This document shows, one piece after another, positions 34,043-45,900 of a DNA stretch of 64,000 nt (position 1 is the first letter of the stretch; the number at the start of each line of letters is the position of its first letter). The notes beneath the pieces are model-generated. The model worked only from the letters and a program-made list of their open reading frames with translations, made no database searches and was not told where the DNA came from. Made by a program: the position numbers and the translations under genes. Source of the stretch: Corythucha ciliata (taxonomy: Eukaryota; Arthropoda; Insecta; Hemiptera; Tingidae); contig CM075939.1 of the NCBI GenBank assembly GCA_038030265.1, positions 31,229,253 to 31,293,252 of the forward strand, in the 5' to 3' direction.

Positions 34043-37023
34043 TGGTATGGCTTAAAAAAAAAAAAAATGAGAACGAAAGAAAGCGTCGACGCTTACGCGT
34101 CGAAGCGGTACGAGTGATGACGGGTAGAAGAGCTAACATTAGTTAAATTTACTTTCTTCATTTATCCACCATATACGAGGAAGACTAGGATAAACTGTCT
34201 AATCACTTTTCGCTGAATATGGTGTCAAAATTAAGAAATTCCCTGGCTCTTCCCAGATTTTTCCGACCACTTAAAAATTCCCTAACTTTTTCAGGATTCT
34301 CCGGTCTGTGATAACCCTGCATGGAGGACCTCAACCACCGGTTTCACGAAGCACCTGGCAACTCTGTGTCCGAGTCATTTCCTGGCTACACGTGTGAAGA
34401 GGGAGATGAAGCAAAAGCAGGAAGAGAGGCGATAGTGCGAAAACAGGGAGTTTCCATGAAAACATTTACGCGGATCCGAATTTTTTCAAGACACCCCCCT
34501 TCACTATTACTCCGCAGTGAGAAGGAAGTTAGGTGTTGAGAGCACATAACGCAACCAACGGGAGCGGGATTTCCGAGTCATACTCAACCTCTGCTAACTA
34601 TTCGGGGCCTCTAGAACCCACAGATGAAAAGGGGAGTAGTGGCTTTATTAAAAAGGCTTTCAGCTGTCACTAGCCGTTCCTGCGACATGAAACATGTTGA
34701 ACATGTGTCTGAAGCAGCACCTCCAGGTGAGTTAAGTTGCGAAATGGCGCTTCCAGTCGTTAAGTTCCATGTCTCCAGGATAGCAAAATGTGAGCATAAG
34801 CACATAAGAGCAAGCCGAACAGAAATTGGGCAACATTCGCTATTTGTCACGTTAAAACAGCATGTAGCTATCTTAAGCCTAAGCCAGGTTCTCTAATAGG
34901 TTAAAAAAGTACTGGATTTCTAGATTTTAGCCTTAAGCAGCCAGTAACAATCAGAGAATAATGTTCATGTTGGCCCCATGAACGATGAGCTCTCCCATCC
35001 TTGGGTCAAGAATGAGATTACATTATGAATAGACGCTCAGAAGGATAGGATTCATGTAAAAAGCGGGACAAGGGTTTTAACTTCACGCTAGAACAAAATG
35101 ATAGATACCAGAGATCGTCATAGTATCACGTCAAGGTTATTCGTAGGGTGGGTAAAAAGAAGTAAAATCCTTATTTCACCCCGGTAAATAATGTTCATAG
35201 AGACGACGTACGCAAAATCTTGACTTCGAAACAATGAGAATGCTGCGAAAGAGGTGTTAAACACATAAAACGTAAGTGAGAGTAAAGTGATGGACCATGA
35301 AAATATCAAATCGAGGGGGGAGGGCCCTTCAGAAACTAACGAGAGGAGCGACTATATGCACTTCCTAAATCAGAATTAGGAGTTAAAATGCTAAATGTTT
35401 CGTAGGAACGACTTCGTCTACCGAACACGAAAAGTTGTAAAAAGATGGCCGAGACCCAAGACGACCTCACGGCATCCCTACAACCGAGGTATGTGCCTCG
35501 ACGTAACACACCGTATTATTCTTGACTCTGAGGCGTAAGCAGTGAGATTGGACAACTTTTTTAGAATTAATAGAAGAGCATTGAAGCGTTTGATACGTGA
35601 AAAGCTCAGAAATCCTCTTGTAGTATAGAGTATTCCCCTGGAGTAAGAATAGGTTTTCTGTTGAGTTACTTGGGTCGTTCAAGGCGTAATCGGAGTTTTC
35701 AAACAAAAGTAGTGAAAGGGGTGGTGAAAAAATGGCAAAATCTCGTCGATAATACCGAAAAGGCCGTCTAAAGAGCCTGGAGGTCACTCAACTGGGAGAT
35801 ATTCGATCAACCTGGGTTCCTGCGGCTCTTTCAAGCTTCCCCCTGTTACGGTAAAAAAAATGAGGAAAACCTCTAAAATTACTCACTCGAATTGTTCGTA
35901 GTTAGCAGACTCACTATGAAACGAGAATTAACTTGGAAAAGTGTTTTGAAACGACTGTTCACGCTAACACTTTATTTTTCAACGCATTCAGTCTGTCTTT
36001 GGCCCAGTTTCCTGTAACTAACAAGAAAGTATCAAGAGTCTGCCACTTGGTGCGCTACAGCCACAAGTCGCTTTCCGCGCACTCACTTTGAACGTCCACG
36101 GAGAATCGTGTTTTTTGTTTGAAACGATGCGGCCTCCTCTCCCGAGGACGAGTTTTCTGTGAGAACATTTCCATGGTATCTAGCGAAGAATTTCGCAACT
36201 AAAGTGCGCGTTCTACTTGGCTTGTTGCTCAAATAATTTAAATCTTAAATAATTTCAGAATTATTCATAATGTTAGGAGAGGGTTGTATAGATGATTTTG
36301 CTGCATTACATTTTAGGTGGGCTTTTAGAGTCAATATACCCTCCCTTCTTAAAATTTGTAAAACATCAACTGGAGAGTTTAAAAAGCATCACAAATTAGT
36401 GATTCGTCTAATTTTTCATATATTTTTTGTTTCGTTTTGACTTGAACTTGGTGCTATATAGTTTTATCCCTCTCCTTGCGCTTGCGTTTATTGAGCCCAA
36501 TTCGCCGCCACTGATACCATATTCAGCGTCGATTTTATAAAGTACCAATTTACTTATCTAGTAAGGTAGGTGCTTATGAAATTGTGTGGGAAGGAAATGC
36601 AGTACTTTACAGAGGAGTCTATCCCTCCCCTATGATATCACGGACGTGAATCCCCCCTATGCTCACGGTTACAGCCGCTTTCTAGGGCGGATTTTCTCAC
36701 TCACTCATAACTCTCTCTCTCTTGGATAGGAGCATAAATGGTCTGCTGAGTCGCGGGTTGCAAACTATTTGGTTAATGGAATGGCAATTTTGTGGCTATT
36801 GCTCCCAGGGAACATGCGATTTCGCGTCTAATTATCCTGGGAAACATTCAAATCTTATTTGGTTATTTTTTGTCCTTGGAAATTTGCAGTTTCTTCCTTT
36901 CACCATCCAAAACTTACATGTCATGGCTAGTATCAGCTATAAAACTTTAATCTCGAAACAAAATTTCACAGCTCATTATATTTACCGAACCTTTGAATCT
37001 CACTGTACATCTAGCCCCGAAAC
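34043..37023. other. 3 kb without a recognised gene
   Basis: Open frames up to ~126 codons on both strands lack family resemblance or supporting splice signals. I see no RNA gene. Confidence 0.4.
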
Positions 37024-38982
37024 TATAATTTTGTGGCCATGGTGGCGATCGCCACCCCCGTCAGCTCAGCCACTCTCAGTGAAACGGGGGGGGGGGGGAT
37101 AAGAAAAGAAAGGGAAAGTGAAAAAATACAAATGTTATAGAAAGCAAATCGTTATATGTATCTATAGGTCCTACATGCAGGGGTGGGCAAATTACAGCTT
37201 TTTGAGTATAATCAATTACAAATTACAAATTACTTCCAAAAATAGGATTAATTACCAATTACTTTTCACTTCCACGAATAATTACAAATTACAATTATTA
37301 CTGTAATTAAATTACTTTTTCAATTACCAATTACCCAAGAGCTGGATTTTTGGAACACGCAAGCGTCATGCTCTTGTTCACTGTCATTTTTTTAGTGCGT
37401 CCAGCTAACAATCGAACGTCAGAACAGATCTATGAGATAGGAAGCAGGAACAGCATACCCAAGCTTGCCAAGCGCATCGCATGAGTAGGGTTGCGAACTG
37501 TCCTGGGGTATCCCGGATAGTCATAATTTGCTAATTTGGCTAATTTTGTCCCACATCCCGGACAGTGTCTCGGATTCGGTCCGAGCCGAGTCCAAGAGTC
37601 GGCACTCTTGTGTTCTTGCGAGAGATCTTCATCAAACAAGCCCACGATGTGGACAGTGTCCAGTGATACCAGAGTCAGATCATGTTTCCACATGCTGACC
37701 CCAAAATGAGCCCTTGAGATAATTCTTCCATTATGAGCTGGAAGTTGTACATTATCCACCCATTATTTCTGCTGACGGCTTACACCGAGAGGGAGTCCGC
37801 GGGTCTTCAACAAGTGGATTCAAATCGAGAAACATGTAGAGAGATAAATTGATGTGATATCCAATTGCCAATTATCCCTATCCAGGTTTTAGCTATAGGC
37901 ATATTATCCAGACCGAGTCTCAACTTCTGGATGAGAGCAGGAGATTCTGCTTCGTTAAGGCTGAATATTTATTATTCAAGTCCTCAAGAAGAAGAATTGG
38001 AAGTCCTCAGAAGAGATGGTCGGCATCAATTTCACCTAAAAGAAGTCCAGCAGCTTCTTCTCTATGCAGTAGCCAATGAGCGGATGTCCTGCCCATAACT
38101 GCCCCCTCACATGGGATGATTCCCATAACTGCCCCCTCACATGGGATGATTCCCATAACTGAGTAATCATCGTGGAATGGATGAACGAACATTTTGAAGA
38201 CCGCTGGATTGGGCGTCAAAGTCCCGTCACGTGGCCAGCGAGCAGCCCTGGTCTAACGCTAACAGATTTTTACGTTTGGGCAACTCTAAAATCCACGCTG
38301 TACAGCGTGGTTACAACTGACCAGTACCACCTCGTCCAAAGAATTCAACAGTGATACTAGAATTGAGTGTCGTTATTTTAAAAATAAAGCTGATTTTGGT
38401 GGCCAAAATAAGCCAGAAGCTGGTATTGTGATACGTCATTCGAAAGCTGACTGCTTGGAGATGTTTTTAGAGTACACGTGCGTCACCTGCGATTTCTTCT
38501 CACTAGTGAAAATCAAGGGAACAAATTAGCAAAAAATCTCACTTTGTGCAACGAAAAACTTTGACGCCGAGAATGATGGGCGTGTCAAGGTAATTTCGAA
38601 ACGATTCGCATTGCATCTTATGCTAAATTTTGTGCAGAATTCAAATCTGTCGTTCAATTTCTAATCGCACCACATAGAACCCGAGAAAACGTGGTTTTCT
38701 CATGAAAACTGCTTTTCTTCATGAAAAGTCTTCAAAAAATCATATCTCAGCAACGGCTGGAGATTTTAAAAAAGTGAAAGGGGAAATTTGACAGCTCTTG
38801 GCATGAACTTTCGCCGTGTGCAATATAGTCAACGCCAAAGGTGAACACCCTGTATGATTTGCTTTCTCTAACATGTGTATCTTTTCACTTTCCCTTCCAT
38901 TTCTTATCTCCCCCCCCCCTCGTTTCACTGAGGGGGCTGAGCTGAGGGGGGTGGCGATTGCCCCCATGGCCACAAAATTATA
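37024..38982. mobile_element. Composite element with ~125-bp inverted arms
   Basis: Left arm 37024-37150 (tataattttgtggccatggt...) and right arm 38856-38982 are inverted copies, each holding a long G or C tract. The right arm abuts a solo CAGGGTGTTC-type terminus (38843-38855). Inside are a hAT-like end (caggggtgggcaaattac near 37179), an AATTAC-rich tract to 37340, a 31-bp tandem duplication at 38092-38160 and a transposase remnant at 38160-38357. It appears to be nested insertions inside a foldback element. Confidence 0.5.
38160..38357 (+). pseudogene. IS630/mariner-type transposase C-terminal fragment
   Basis: The translation reads EWMNEHFEDRWIGRQSPVTW, then PASSPGLTLTDFYVWATLKS, ending in a stop. 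This matches the conserved 'RWIGR.GP..WP.RSPDLTPLDFFLWG.LK..VY' segment that I know from a mariner/IS630-like transposase family common in arthropods; the final catalytic Asp of that group lies in the 'DFF' block, kept here as DFY. The N-terminal part is not recognisable upstream, so it is a remnant. Confidence 0.6.
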
Positions 38983-39059
38983 GCGTTAATTATAGAGTTA
39001 ATAATAAAATGGGGGGATAATTTATGAAGGATTATAATTATTATTATAATTATTAATTA

Positions 39060-39920
39060 TTATTATCCACGAAATTTGGCTCTTGAAAAGCATAGCTTTC
39101 GGAATAAAAGAGTAAAATCGATCGGAGACTAATGCGGAGGTTTTTCGTCAGGAAATCCGTGTAACTGGGGTTTTTTGTAGCCAAAATAACAAAATTGGGC
39201 TTTTTGAGTTACCCAAATAAAAAAAATTGTTTTCGAATTATTCAAAGCTGCAAAAACGAGTTTAGAAAGTGCTGAAGCCACACAAATTTTGTTGATTTTG
39301 TTTTTAAAAGAGGAAAAGGAAGAGCTTTTGAAAGGGAAAACCCGTGACATTGGTGTTTAAAATGGCCAATTCTGTTTTGAAGAAGCCGAATCCAAGACAT
39401 TTTGTTAGGGACGAGCGAATTTCCGTGGCGACATTGTCGTCTGAAAAGGCCAAAGTCACGCCATTTGGCTTTCAAATGGGTCAAACTAGTTTTTCGTTTT
39501 ACAAAAAATTATAGAAAGAGTTTTTGCCCTAAAATTTGGTTTATCGTAAATCACCAAAATTGGGTTTTGAAAGAGCCAAATCCAAAAAATTTGGTTTTCA
39601 AAGAGCGAAAATCCTCGAAATTAGGGTTTAAAGGGGCCCAGTTCACGAAATTGGGGTTTGAAAGAGCTAAAGTTCGTGAAATTGGTTTTTGAAGGAGCAA
39701 AACCAACGAAATTCGGGTTTTTATGAAAGAGCAAACCCCACGACATCGAGTTTGAACAAGATTCGCAAAATGTAGTTTTCTGAGAGCGAATGACCGCGAA
39801 ATTGGGATTTGGAAGAGCTAAACCAGCGAAGTTTTGTTTTTGAGAGATTAAAAATACTTAAAATTTGGATTTGAAAGAGCGAAATGTGGGATGCTGGCGA
39901 CGGAAAGTAGGGCGCGTAAA
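39060..39920. repeat. Family B degenerate array (reverse)
   Basis: Around 25 units such as 'gggttttgaaagagccaaat' and 'gaaattggtttttgaaggag', period about 30-36 bp. Confidence 0.65.
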
Positions 39921-40239
39921 AACAAGTTAACAACGACTAATCGTCGATTTGTTTATTGTTAAAATTGTTGTTTATGCGACCAGGGAGACGTGCTCATTTA
40001 TGATAGCGATGCAACGGCTTTATAGTGACGTAACAAATTGAGCGAGTACCCGAGGCGCAGCTATAATTGCAAGCCCCCTCCCTTCGTCATAGCCTAAACT
40101 GACGTTTTATTCTTGAACATGGGTTCTGAACCTTTTTGGTTTGGAGTACACCCATTATTTGACCAGCACATCTCCATCGCCAAATGCTCGGCAATGCAAA
40201 GGGGGTGCAGGGTACACCCTCACGACCACTTTAGCGTTT
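39921..40239. other. Spacer between family B arrays
   Basis: Includes gtacacccattatttgaccagc-like sequence and ends in the boundary block gtttctggtttgggtcccag (40245 onward). No gene. Confidence 0.35.
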
Positions 40240-40760
40240 CTGGTTTGGGTCCCAGTAGGATCCCGGAGAAATAGCTGGAATTGGAAGGAGCAAAATCCGG
40301 GAAATTAGGTTCTATAAGAATGAAAATCCACAAAACTGGGAGTTCAAAGAGCCAAAATGACGAATTTTGTTCTTTTTTGTGAGCCAAACCCTAAAATTTG
40401 GTTTTTTAAAGAGTTAAATTAGTTTTTCGAATAAGCCAAAGATTCTAGAGAGAACTAAAGCAACGACATTTGTTTTTAGGAAGATTGAAAGCCAAATTGG
40501 GGGTGTGAAATAGCAATAAAGCTTGATAGAGCCAAGCCTGCGAAATTTGGTTCTGAAAGAGCAAAAAATACCTGAAAAGAAATTTATGAACGAGCCAAAT
40601 CCTCAAAACTTGGTTTTGAATGAACTTGGTTTGCGAAAGCCCAAATTTTAGTTTTGAACGAGCCAGATCCGAGAATTTGCTTCTTTAAAAATCGTTATTT
40701 GTTGCGAACTCTTAAAAACTAATTCTATAAAGAGCTGAAGCGACGAAATTTGGTAATAGT
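40240..40760. repeat. Family B degenerate array (reverse) with left boundary
   Basis: It starts with the block shared with 29975, then runs as degenerate 'gaaatttggttctgaaagag' units, and stops at a TAGTCCAGTCA-type MITE end near 40757. Confidence 0.55.
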
Positions 40761-41169
40761 CCAGTCAATAGGGGATTTGACCGGGAAAAACGTATAGAAG
40801 TAGTTTTGTCAACGGATCTATTATGATTCTTGGGGTGCTGAATCCGAATCTGAACTTTATTGCCTCTTCATGTGAATCGGTCGGCTTCACGTCGAAAATC
40901 GCAAAAAAAAAAAAAAAAAAAAATCCGACTTTTTCCACTCAATTGATTACATCTCTGGAACTATGTACTTTTCGATGATGGTGCTCCTTTGAATTTTTGA
41001 AATAGACTAAATTTGTGAAAATGTAAGCTCGCAATTGTATCTTCCGTTCGACTAATAGTTCTAGTTTAATTTATGTGCATTAATTCTAAACGTAAAATAA
41101 CGAATAATCCGTAATTTTCACGTCCAACACCAAAAATTAACACATAATTAGCGTGTTTTTGCTACTTGG
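40757..41169. other. Solo TAGTCCAG-type end and poly-A tract
   Basis: The left terminus tagtccagtcaataggggat near 40759 resembles the family at 15489 and 18246, including ttggggtgctgaatccgaat. A ~22-bp A tract lies at 40902-40923. No matching right end was found nearby. Confidence 0.4.
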
Positions 41170-41850
41170 GAAAACGAGGGTTTTTAAGAGCCAAACGGCA
41201 TAATTTCGAGTTTGAATTAGCCAGATTCAGGAATTTGGTTGTTTGAAAGAGCCAATGTTATTTTCAGGATTGGGCAAACCTGCGAAACCTGATAATGAAA
41301 GAATAGAACCTGTGAGAAAGCACTAAGGCCACGAAATTTGGTTCGTAAAAGCGTCAAAATGTGCAAAACTGGGGACTTAAATAGCGCAAAAACCCTTGAA
41401 ATTGCATTTTTAAGGTGTCAAATCTCAGAATTTGCGAAAATCTCCGGCAAAATTGGGATTTGAAAAATAAAGAAATTACGAAATCTGTTGTTTGTTGCCT
41501 AATTAGTCTTTTGAATTGTTCGAACCTGGAGAACTGGTTTTATAAAGAGCTATAGCCACAAAATTTCGGTTTTTGATTAGAGAGAAATCCCCGAAATTGG
41601 GGTTTGAAAGAGCGAAAGCCCGCAAAATTCGTTTTTGAAAGAGCAAAGCTCACGAAGCTTGGTTTTTGAAAGAGCAGAACTCACGAAATCGGGATTTGAA
41701 CGCGAGACGAACTCCCAAAAAATTAGGAGGAGTTATAGGTTGTTAAGGTGGAAAAAATCACTAACTGGTTTCTAAAATTGAGAAAAATGGTAATTCTTGG
41801 TTGAAATTGTGAAAAAGTGCTCATTCAAGGTGAAAACTGGAAAAATGCGT
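41170..41850. repeat. Family B array (to ~41710) followed by family A units
   Basis: Family B units in reverse orientation (gggtttgaaagagcgaaagc) run to about 41710. After a short spacer come three family A units (e.g. ctaaaattgagaaaaatggt, ttgaaattgtgaaaaagtgc). This is one of the few places where the two families sit side by side in the same orientation. Confidence 0.5.
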
Positions 41851-42559
41851 TTTTATATTTTAAATATTTAAAGAAATCAACCAAAAAAACGTTTACTACC
41901 GGCACAATGGTTACGTTACCACCAAAATTGAAGGAGAAAAAGGAATCCAATAATTTATTAGTATGAAACCAATAACTGATTGAAAATTAAAAGATTCGTA
42001 CTCGTAAAAACAGTTCATTTGACTGATTTCAGGTTTTGACGGTAACATACACACACAAGAAACTGTGAATTTAAAATTGACAGTTTTCACTCTGAATCTG
42101 ACTTGAAAACTGATTATTTTACCACAAAACTAGCTATTTTATCCCAAAAGTGACGATTGTGCTCCGAAACAGACGATTTCACGCCCATCAAGAAGACGTG
42201 TTGCACTAAAACTTCTAAAACGTGCTATCCCCGTACATTCGTGGTTTCGTCCAATTTTGAATGTACAGGGAGGTAAAGGGTAAGTGTCACAACAAATCGG
42301 GTGAAAATGGACCTCGTTTGTGATCGAAAACACCCATCATGATCCGAAAATCAGAGCTGTGACGTTCAGAGATGTGATTTTTTTTTTTAGCGTTTTTTAA
42401 TAACTAGCGCACAGTGAGAGTGGGCGGCAAAGGCAAGGCCCGTATCATTGACACCACTCAAACCTTGAATTCCCCTAAGTAACCGCTGAAACAGTTTTTG
42501 TTTGAAAAAAATCATCACTGAGGGAAAGTTAAGTTTAAGTAGCGGCTATAAATGAATAA
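41851..42559. other. Decayed transposon-like sequence
   Basis: A degenerate terminus (tgtacagggaggtaaaggg, 42254 onward) followed by cgtttgtgatcgaaaacacc resembles the inner part of the foldback element at 8733. No gene. Confidence 0.35.
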
Positions 42560-42696
42560 CGCCCGTATTCATAGTCCTCACTGAGGCTAAGTATTCACTT
42601 AGTTCGACTCATAACAGATGATTGACTTATTAAAACGACCGATTTGAAGTCGCTTAAGCAAATACTCAGCTTGAAAGATGACTATGAAAACGGCCC
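42560..42696. mobile_element. MITE with gcccgtattcatagtc ends
   Basis: 137 bp; related to 10712-10823 by terminal sequence (left cgtattcatag; right ctatgaaaacggcc). Non-coding. Confidence 0.5.
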
Positions 42697-42923
42697 TAAG
42701 GGCTTAAGTTTCCCAATGCCGCTTTTTTCTTCAATTCGATTTATTCCTCTATTTCTACCGAAGATAGACCTCTTTTTATTCTAACGTCGACTGCCCACTT
42801 TTCCAAGAGCCACGTTGTGAAAAACAGTCCAAACTGAGTGATTTTTAGAAATGTGCAGAGAAGCGTAATGTACCTTCCAATACGAAACAATTTAATCAAT
42901 TTCTACGAATTCTGTTGTTAATC

Positions 42924-45900
42924 TCAAGGGAGGGGGGAGACGTACAAACTTATTTTCGTGTGGTCGTAAATATAGCAAGTACCATTGTTCTCGTCGTCTA
43001 TCTGGTGCCAGTAGACGCAGGCTCGGTCTAGGAGGTTTCCAAAGATGATCGGACCGGGTATGGCGCCAAACAGACGGATGCATATCCATTGAATGGCGAG
43101 ACCAAACGACCTGCCTTCTTTGTCTATGCATCTGTTAATTATAGGTAGAAATGAACGTCTGGGCATTTTTTTGTTTTCTTTCAAGGCAGATCATTACCTT
43201 AGCGTAGCTGTTAAACCAGGAATGCAAGCTGTAAACGTTATAGTTTGATAGACAAACACCAGTGATAGAAATATGAGAAATTGATAGCAAAAACTTCGAC
43301 AGCTCCCAAGCACCGCTTGGTACTTTTCGCCGCTGTATGTACCATTGATGCAGAAGCACTCGTAAAAGTACTAGAAGAAAAAACCGAAGGGGAAATGTTT
43401 TGGAATAGGAGAAAATGGGGTAGTTAACCTTCTAAGAGCTTTGAATGAGACCTTTGTGTGATTAACGTAACTCTCTTTCAAGCAACCAGCGTAGCACGGA
43501 GAAAAAAATGACTCATATTCGTGGCTGCAGACTGGCGCGAAAATTCTTCCATCGCAGTGGCAGTTCGCGTTACAGTCTTCTACAAGAGCTCGAGAACTTT
43601 AAAACAGAGAAACAATCAAATGATAATTTTGAGGAATTAATTCCATGTAATAAACTTTTACGTCAAAAGTGATTGAGGTTTTGCCGGATTGTTCCTCAAA
43701 AAATTTTCAGATTGGCAATGTAAGAGAAACACAGGGGCGAAAACTGAACTGAGTGCCATCATGAGCATGCAGAGTTTGAGTATTCCAGGGAATTCAAGTT
43801 TCAGGTATTTGACAAGATAGGCCCCGAATGCCATACCGAGAAGACTTGGAGGGATCGCCACTAGAGCTGATGGTGAAGGTGGAATGAATTATACATAATA
43901 CAGCAAGGAAATTATTTGCTCTATTTTTACCAACTCCAACAGATATCCACGTTTGGTCCAGAGCAAACTGTTGTTCGAGAAGTTTGGGAAAGTGGGCGCC
44001 CATGCCGGTCAGTATAACTGTTTCACAGCATGCGGCCAGGGTGATTAGGTCGAATCTCGGGTCTGACACGATGAGGTAAAGTGTTCGAGGTAGATCACGT
44101 ATGCTCACAAGTTCGGGTATTGCTTTTGTAGGTCCACTTGCAATTTCATGCGACCTTCTTGCTTTTATAGGAGCCAATATTTCAGTGTCTAATACAAAAG
44201 AACAAACTCACAGTGAACAAAAATACTAATATACAATTGGAAAAGGGAGAAGGGAACGGTACCTGGCAAATTCTGTGGAAGCCCCAAGACCAATGCGCCT
44301 ATCGGGAAGAAAAGTAATCCTAGAAGAATTACTCCTAGCCACCAACAACCAACCCATCGAGGACTATCAGGTGTGAGGACATCTCTATTCGAATCAAGTA
44401 ACACGATAAAAACAATTCATTTGATGTTGACCACAGAACTTACTCTTCTGGAATGTCTACGGTTCTTAAAAAATCCACGTGAACGTTTTTGCCGATTATG
44501 CCACCCAATACAATGCCAAATGCCGGCCCCAGGAGAGCCATAGAATAGAAACCACCTAGAAATTCGTAATAAAAAGCTTGATGGTGGCAGCGTCTGTCAG
44601 AAGCTTTGTTCGTTGGCTGCTTCCAGTATTGCAAATAAAACAGAAAAAACAAAACACACCAATTTAATCGGTCAAAATTACGCTTCCCAATCCCAAATAC
44701 CAACACCTACCAATTTTACTGTACTGCCAGCAGCCACTGAACAAAGCTAAATGTCTACTTCGAGGGGGAGGAGAATACGTAAGATGTTTTCAATTTAAAA
44801 ATATATTTTCAAATCCAATTTACGTAACCACCAGAATAATAGCATTTGCTCGGTATAATATCAAAAAAATTCGTCCTCGTCTTGCGACTGCTGCAAAGGA
44901 GACGCAAAGCCATCTTCCGTCGCATATAGAATCTCTCGAATTTTCGCTAAAACCTGATTCCCACTATCCTTCCCCATCTCTTCCAAAATTATTTTTTCAA
45001 TCTCCGTCAGTTTCCCGTAATAGAAGTCACGCTCCTCCTCCAATTCGCTCGCTCGATTGTTGGCCTCAGTGACCTGCCTGGACATCTCTTCGAACCGACG
45101 GACCATTGTTTTACTATCGCTTGACGATGCAACAATGCAATGGCGTCTCGTGCGCGACGACGCAGAGCCTGGAGGTTTGTTATGACAGTCGAGCTCGCCA
45201 CGCGGTGAGGAAGATGACGCCGTCCCTGACCGAGTCTCGCGAGCCTCGTCCGGGGATGCGTTTGCGTCGAAAAACTTTTTAAACCACTGAAGAAATTCAA
45301 AATTATCCTGAAACTTCCCTCGAATCAATTTGTCCACTGGGATAAACTTTTCGACCCCTTCCTTATTGAACGCCGCTTGCAGCAGTTTAAAATTCTGAAT
45401 GTACTCGTGCTCCAATTTCGTTTTATCTTTTATTTTTTTCGCGGGAATACTCCCTGGAAATAGTTGATTCATACACAGACAGTAAGCCGCGCCTGAGCAG
45501 AGCTCTTCAATTTTAGCGTAGGTCGTTCCTATACGGCTGTTTATCCAAGCGAGCATTTCATGGCGGCTCAAATTGTCAGACGTAACGTTCGTTGAGTAGA
45601 CGTTAACAACCATTTCTTCGATTATTTACTCTCGCTTCAGTTGGAATGAAGATCTAGAAAAACGTTGACAACGGAAATAATCAGGCATCTAGGAAATTTA
45701 AATTCATATGAGAAACTTCACGATTGTTATATAAAGGATTTTCGTTTCCACGACAGTTGTAGTGACTCACATATGAATTACTTGAAGCTCAATTGAATAA
45801 GGGTGGGTTTATCAATCACTGGATATCACATGGAATAAGAATCCGGCGAAAAACTTTACATTAATGTTTGCAAAAAGGCCCATAGCAACCAGACTTATCC

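Noticed and set aside
36722..37102. 126-codon plus-strand frame
   Set aside because: No family resemblance; it runs into the inverted arm and G tract of a repeat element.
43429..43451. Alternative OATP donor at agaag|gttaac
   Set aside because: It resembles a donor better than the chosen one, but it leaves the next exon out of frame and adds residues into the Kazal-like loop.
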